Positions 4,201 to 6,011 of a stretch of 6,011 bases of DNA are shown here, piece after piece. Positions within the stretch are counted from its first letter, which is position 1. Every line of letters begins with the position of its first letter. The notes under the pieces were generated by a model, which had not been told where the DNA came from, did not search any database, and was given only the letters and a program-made list of their open reading frames with translations. The stretch is from an archaeon (GTDB lineage: Archaea > Thermoproteota > Nitrososphaeria_A > Caldarchaeales > Wolframiiraptoraceae), in assembly GCA_029258815.1 (NCBI GenBank), contig JAPDJZ010000020.1:1-6011 (forward strand), given 5' to 3'. The translations under genes were made by a program, and so were the position numbers.

Positions 4201-6011
4201 GAGGGACGGGATATACTACGTCGTCGTGAAGTGGGTCTCGGGGGAGGGCGAATTCAAGCTCGAGATGGAGACGGAGAAGGACTACACGATAATGATCTAC
4301 ATGGCCGCCGACGAGGATGGATTAGACGAACTCGCGTTCCAAGACTTAAACGAGATCGAGAGAGCTGGACAGAATGAAGATGTCTCGGTCGTAGTTCAGG
4401 TCGATTGGCATGATAGGAACGGCGGCAAAGCATACACAAACTTAACGACGTGGCTGCGAGATAACAGGTCTAATCAGAGGTGGAGAAGCCACGCCATCTC
4501 CCTACACAACCTCTGGAGCGGAGCATCGAGCAGCTGCATAATAAGAGATGAAATCAACACCGGAGACCCCGAGGAGCTCGTCAAGTTCGTGAACTTCTCG
4601 GTCAGGCACTTCCCCGCCCACCATTACATCCTAGTGCTTTGGGGGGATGGAGATGGATGGAAGGCGAATGAAGAGTTTAGCGGCGATCAAGCCTCAGGGC
4701 TTTTAGCCGATTCGAGAAATAGCGCGGCCAACCCTAAGCCCGACGCCCTGAAAATGAGCGAGCTGAGAAGCGCCCTCAAGAAGATAATGGATCTTGAGGA
4801 GGGGATATCGGAGGCTAAGATCCTTACCTCGATGGTCGGAAAGCTTGACATCCTCTGGTTCGACGCGCCCCTAATGGCAACGGTAGAGGTCGCATACGAG
4901 GTTAAGGATTACGCGAGATATATGGTCGCATCGCAGGGAGCGTGGGCCAAGCCCGGATACGAGCCCCCTACAAAGCGGATGGACGATGGCTCCGGAGGAT
5001 GGAACTACACCAAGGTAATCAAGCAGCTGATGACGTGGATAAGGCGGAAGCCAGACTTCTCCCCGCGGGAGTTCGCCGAGAAGCTACCCGAACTCGGGGA
5101 TGGGGACGTTCACTCGGCTTCAGCCATAGACTTGGAGAAGGTCGGTGAGCTGAGGTCGGCCGTGGATGCGCTAGCCAAACAGCTCAAAGACGGAACCAGA
5201 TACTACAAGAAGCATCTAGATCCCGGGGATAACGTCGCCGAGAGGCTTAGGCAGATAAGGCTTGAGGTCGAGACCTTCGGAGGAGCGATAAACATCAACC
5301 GCCTAGTTTACGCCTACGACCTCGACCCCGGCACGGAGGGCTTCCTCAAGCCGCGTAGGTATAAGCATAATGACCCGGTCTGGGGCGACATGGATTACAT
5401 AGACCTAAAGCACTTCGCGATCCTCGTGAGAGATGACGAGGAGATACCGGATAAGTATAAGTCCGCCGCCCCGGAGGTGATAAAGCTCGTGGAGGAGGCA
5501 GTCCTAGCCGAATACCATGATAAAGAAACCTATGCAAACGCCTACGGACTCTCAATATACTTCCCATATCAACAGGATCGAGCAGATAGCCTCAAAGAAT
5601 ATGACCTCTCCACCCCATCACCCCTAGCCGCAGACGATTACAGTAGAGCCATAAAGTTCCCGAATGAAGCGAAGAACTGGCCGAGCTTCCTCCACGCCTA
5701 CTACACGCCGGTAGCCGACATAGGCTTCGACGCCCTAATAACCTTCACGAACACGCCGATACCCTTCAGCGGCAAGGGATCCTCAGACACAGACTCCTCG
5801 AGAGAATTCGTCTCCAAGGGCTACGTTTCGCAGTATAGCTGGGACTTCGGGGACGGAAGCATAGTATATGGAAAAGATGTAACACATGCATATGATAAAG
5901 CAGGAGAGTATACTGTAACTTTGCAGGTGAAAGACGATGAGGGAGCAAAAGCAAATTACAGCATGACAATAAAGATAAAAGAAAAAGAGACACCTGGTTT
6001 TGAAATAGCGT
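1223..6011 (+). CDS. Giant membrane-tethered subtilisin-like (S8) protease with coiled-coil stalk, PPC, pseudo-clostripain and PKD domains; C-terminus cut by window edge
   Basis: The frame is open for 1596 codons, from GTG at 1223 to the window end. An in-frame TGA lies at 1169-1171 and no other ATG/GTG/TTG occurs between it and 1223. The next ATG (residue 32) would delete the membrane segment. Domains by residue: membrane segment 12-30, coiled coil 36-127, beta-rich region about 131-255, I9-like propeptide about 279-350, S8 peptidase about 370-912, PPC-like 922-1016, clostripain fold 1020-1497, PKD 1500-1586 and a PGF tail from 1591. The S8 catalytic Asp378, His428 and Ser597 and oxyanion Asn521 are all present in canonical motifs, so an active extracellular serine endopeptidase is expected. 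The C11 domain lacks its catalytic pair. Natural substrates are not evident. No operon partner is visible on this strand. Domain boundaries are approximate; the protease assignment is very secure. Confidence 0.95.
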   Translation, partial: MKLGKRLPSTRLIVIILILAVIFSPIAVYLQMQNVLREEVSKRESTISELQSELEKLTKERDELKLAVSELQAEIESLKQTISERESELQGLKRMLANTSKVVEEKEREIRELEERLGILQRELEQALGGLLENSTIVSIYPWILMMSERREDIMRVKLTIENNVDHPISAVSISYLAIARSGSILFKASTYDAEFFRFSLVDEDRGFRAIFSITEGSLLEIGDSKIIEITFSLTPDTVLYDEVKVEPQPRSDLDKNYNQVNDLLEEEVKIKEQIDEAVSIIVTLRENLTGDDLSLFESYGGLVLENFTDGFCGNISASNFWAYLLAAGERISFVDPNAPMSPLLDRSTQNIRATNVRNAPPPFRFRGESMTSIAILDTGIDDSHPGVGSFRDVSVVGWGGLGPNDKLIGWRDFTSHPLAAPSDRNGHGTHVAGIAAGDGDGNPAGVYVGVAPDTKIVGIRVLPGSAATVIRGINWVRDNKERYRIVVAGMSLGGPPNARLRDAVNELACHNVLPVVAAGNSHELGLSIGSPGDADSALTVGAVDDNDRVAEFSSNGGLLLDKPDVVAPGVGISSADSNDADRNPGLDNYVELSGTSMAAPHVVGLAALLVDALTDYDRVDEDGDGAIDEDPWDGVDNDGDGLIDEDLAPWDYQMKIGDTPRDYEIIRDVNQNCRYDRGVDVVLYEGEIRGVQSVRLIPLSMKLKSIILMTAFEVQDGLQVDRRWRHIDRPPAGVSWNDYFFFDQNDNGRFDIGSVVLINTDADPAFERIDLIGERPVNWMFKAIGFRSHLVSRREADVNGNRIVGEDFDGDSRPDEWEEIYDLFYDLDRDGVRDRNEPAIRTRLLVITAGPNRGIWGKAGADVVLAAPAYPQTPTAGRFNRPPLNRVRKDRVEGYGRISAEAALDAVTKTFCGVATGTLGSDPDDRKVWAAKVYLYKAAWYNIYLHVPDGADFDLYLYYSNPILDSGRPYLEKSSTKAGAGVDEKISYFQPLRDGIYYVVVKWVSGEGEFKLEMETEKDYTIMIYMAADEDGLDELAFQDLNEIERAGQNEDVSVVVQVDWHDRNGGKAYTNLTTWLRDNRSNQRWRSHAISLHNLWSGASSSCIIRDEINTGDPEELVKFVNFSVRHFPAHHYILVLWGDGDGWKANEEFSGDQASGLLADSRNSAANPKPDALKMSELRSALKKIMDLEEGISEAKILTSMVGKLDILWFDAPLMATVEVAYEVKDYARYMVASQGAWAKPGYEPPTKRMDDGSGGWNYTKVIKQLMTWIRRKPDFSPREFAEKLPELGDGDVHSASAIDLEKVGELRSAVDALAKQLKDGTRYYKKHLDPGDNVAERLRQIRLEVETFGGAININRLVYAYDLDPGTEGFLKPRRYKHNDPVWGDMDYIDLKHFAILVRDDEEIPDKYKSAAPEVIKLVEEAVLAEYHDKETYANAYGLSIYFPYQQDRADSLKEYDLSTPSPLAADDYSRAIKFPNEAKNWPSFLHAYYTPVADIGFDALITFTNTPIPFSGKGSSDTDSSREFVSKGYVSQYSWDFGDGSIVYGKDVTHAYDKAGEYTVTLQVKDDEGAKANYSMTIKIKEKETPGFEIA
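1256..1312 (+). other. N-terminal transmembrane segment or signal anchor
   Basis: Residues 12-30 (LIVIILILAVIFSPIAVYL) are uninterrupted hydrophobic residues. They follow a basic start with Lys2, Lys5, Arg6 and Arg11, so the bulk of the protein should be outside the cell. No clear small-x-small signal peptidase site follows, and the coiled coil begins almost at once. This favours an uncleaved anchor over a removed signal peptide. Confidence 0.85.
1328..1603 (+). other. Coiled-coil stalk of about 13 unbroken heptads
   Basis: Residues 36-127 keep one heptad register throughout. Position a is V40, I47, L54, R61, V68, I75, I82, L89, L96, V103, I110, L117, L124. Position d is mainly leucine: L36, L50, L57, L64, L71, L78, L92, L113, L120. 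The remaining positions are mostly Glu, Lys, Arg, Ser and Gln. Ile/Val at a with Leu at d is the pattern associated with parallel dimers, so the protease probably dimerises on a rod next to the membrane. Confidence 0.9.
1613..1987 (+). other. Beta-rich domain of unknown family between stalk and propeptide
   Basis: Residues about 131-255 alternate hydrophobic and polar residues. MRVKLTIENNVDHPISAVSI looks like an Ig-like or CARDB-like strand pair, and IIEITFSLTPDTVLY looks like a later strand. I cannot assign a named family. It may act as a spacer that lifts the catalytic domain off the stalk. A short helical linker (about 256-278) rich in Glu and Lys follows. Confidence 0.5.
2057..2272 (+). 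other. I9-like subtilisin propeptide
   Basis: Residues about 279-350 have the order expected of an inhibitor I9 propeptide: a first strand (VSIIVTLRENLTGDDL), a helix leading into FESYGGLVLENF, a middle segment with FCGNISASNF, and a last strand ERISFVDPNAPM. In this family the propeptide chaperones folding and inhibits the protease until it is cleaved. The call rests on pattern and position directly before the S8 domain; identity is weaker than for the catalytic motifs. Confidence 0.65.
3059..3322 (+). other. First S8 insertion (about 90 residues) with paired acidic loops
   Basis: Residues about 613-700 lie between the catalytic-Ser helix and the strand KSIILMTA. They begin with two DxDGDG loops (621-631 and 637-647). 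A segment with several short strands follows (for example VDVVLYEGEIRGVQSVRLI). Other subtilases have only a short connection here. The insertion probably forms a calcium-stabilised flap or exosite beside the active site, but that role is inferred. Confidence 0.7.
3083..3163 (+). repeat. Two tandem DxDGDGxIDED calcium-type loops, 48-base period
   Basis: Unit one (3083-3115) encodes DEDGDGAIDED and unit two (3131-3163) encodes DNDGDGLIDED. Unit starts are exactly 48 bases (16 residues) apart, and the two stretches are also alike at the base level. Acidic side chains at loop positions 1, 3, 5 and 9 are typical of EF-hand or thrombospondin-type-3 calcium sites. A local duplication is the simplest origin. 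Confidence 0.85.
3368..3889 (+). other. Second S8 insertion (about 175 residues), acidic and calcium-loop rich
   Basis: Residues about 716-889 separate the strand KSIILMTA from the closing helix GYGRISAEAALDAV. Calcium-type loops are DQNDNGRFD (744-752), DVNGN (798-802) leading into DFDGDSRPDE (808-817), and DLDRDGVRDRNE (827-838, bases 3701-3736). Between them, strands such as SVVLIN and RLLVITAGP suggest a small folded subdomain. No named family is recognised. Confidence 0.65.
3986..4270 (+). other. PPC-like beta-sandwich domain
   Basis: Residues about 922-1016 show the bacterial/archaeal pre-peptidase C-terminal pattern. A strand with YNIYLHVPDGADFDLYLYY comes first, then a serine/glycine-rich segment, VDEKISYFQPLRDGIYYVVV, and GEGEFKLEME. 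The DFDLYLY and GxYYVxV signatures are the most diagnostic. PPC domains usually follow secreted proteases and may aid substrate binding or stability. Confidence 0.75.
4280..5713 (+). other. Clostripain-type (C11) domain, predicted catalytically inactive
   Basis: Residues 1020-1497 follow the C11 fold from end to end. The landmarks are YTIMIYMAADEDG, FQDLNEIERAG, VSVVVQVDWHD, TGDPEELVKFVNF, FPAHHYILVLWGDGDGW, KLDILWFDAPLMATVEVAYE, YARYMVASQGAW, GWNYTKVIKQL, GLSIYFPY and WPSFLHAYY. Family members normally have LWxHGxGW with the catalytic His and FDACLM with the catalytic Cys. Here these positions are Asp1142 (4646-4648) and Pro1216 (4868-4870). Both residues are lost while the surrounding fold is conserved. 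A binding, scaffolding or inhibitory role is more likely than cleavage. Confidence 0.9.
5720..5980 (+). other. PKD domain
   Basis: Residues about 1500-1586 contain the PKD hallmark YSWDFGDGS (Trp1540), followed by VTHAYDKAGEYTVTLQVKDD and a final strand YSMTIKI. These Ig-like domains are common in archaeal surface proteins, where they act as spacers or contact other surface components. The segment before WDFGDG has an acidic/serine stretch (SGKGSSDTDSS) at the usual first-turn position. Confidence 0.9.
5990..6011 (+). other. Possible start of a PGF-CTERM sorting signal
   Basis: After a charged linker (KIKEKE) the last visible residues are TPGFEIA (1590-1596). A PGF triplet followed by a hydrophobic helix and a basic tail is the archaeosortase A recognition signal. 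Only the triplet and three more residues are in view, so the helix and basic tail cannot be confirmed. Position after the final PKD domain, exactly where such a signal belongs, is the main support. Confidence 0.6.

Noticed and set aside
4640..4870. Sequencing error as the cause of the missing C11 catalytic residues
   Set aside because: The frame is intact on both sides, both residues are changed independently, and Cys to Pro (CCC) needs at least two base changes. An error remains possible only for the His to Asp change.
4280..5713. The clostripain region as a separate gene
   Set aside because: The frame runs without a stop from the PPC-like domain into the C11 domain and on to PKD, with no intergenic gap or promoter-like element between them.

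Overview
The window looks archaeal, most likely from a thermophilic and poorly characterised lineage. AGG/AGA arginine codons and ATA isoleucine codons are common. A TATA-like element sits about 25 bases upstream of a GTG start with no Shine-Dalgarno sequence, which is a leaderless layout. One gene encodes a spore-photolyase-like (COG1533-type) radical SAM protein. The other encodes a large surface protease that appears to end in the start of a PGF-CTERM-like tail. The exact lineage cannot be read from the sequence.

Layout: two divergent genes, both cut by the window edges, are separated by 145 bases. Bases 1-1077 (minus strand) hold 359 codons of the radical SAM protein, missing its C-terminal end. 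Bases 1078-1222 are the shared upstream region, containing a 14-bp perfect palindrome that doubles as a TATA-like element. Bases 1223-6011 (plus strand) form one uninterrupted frame of 1596 codons with no stop before the window ends.

The large protein is the main interest. In order it has an N-terminal membrane segment, a parallel-dimer-type coiled coil of 13 heptads, a beta-rich domain, an I9-like propeptide, an S8 subtilisin domain with intact Asp/His/Ser and oxyanion Asn, a PPC-like beta domain, a full-length clostripain (C11) fold, a PKD domain and the beginning of a PGF-CTERM-like tail. The S8 domain is expanded by two insertions rich in DxDxDG calcium-type loops. The C11 domain has lost both catalytic residues (His to Asp, Cys to Pro). 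The picture is a membrane-tethered, stalk-mounted, calcium-stabilised extracellular serine protease carrying a pseudo-caspase-like module. The last ~150 bases drop abruptly in GC content and change codon preference, which hints that the C-terminal tail has a different history from the rest.

The two genes are not obviously linked in function. Their divergent arrangement only means they share upstream DNA.
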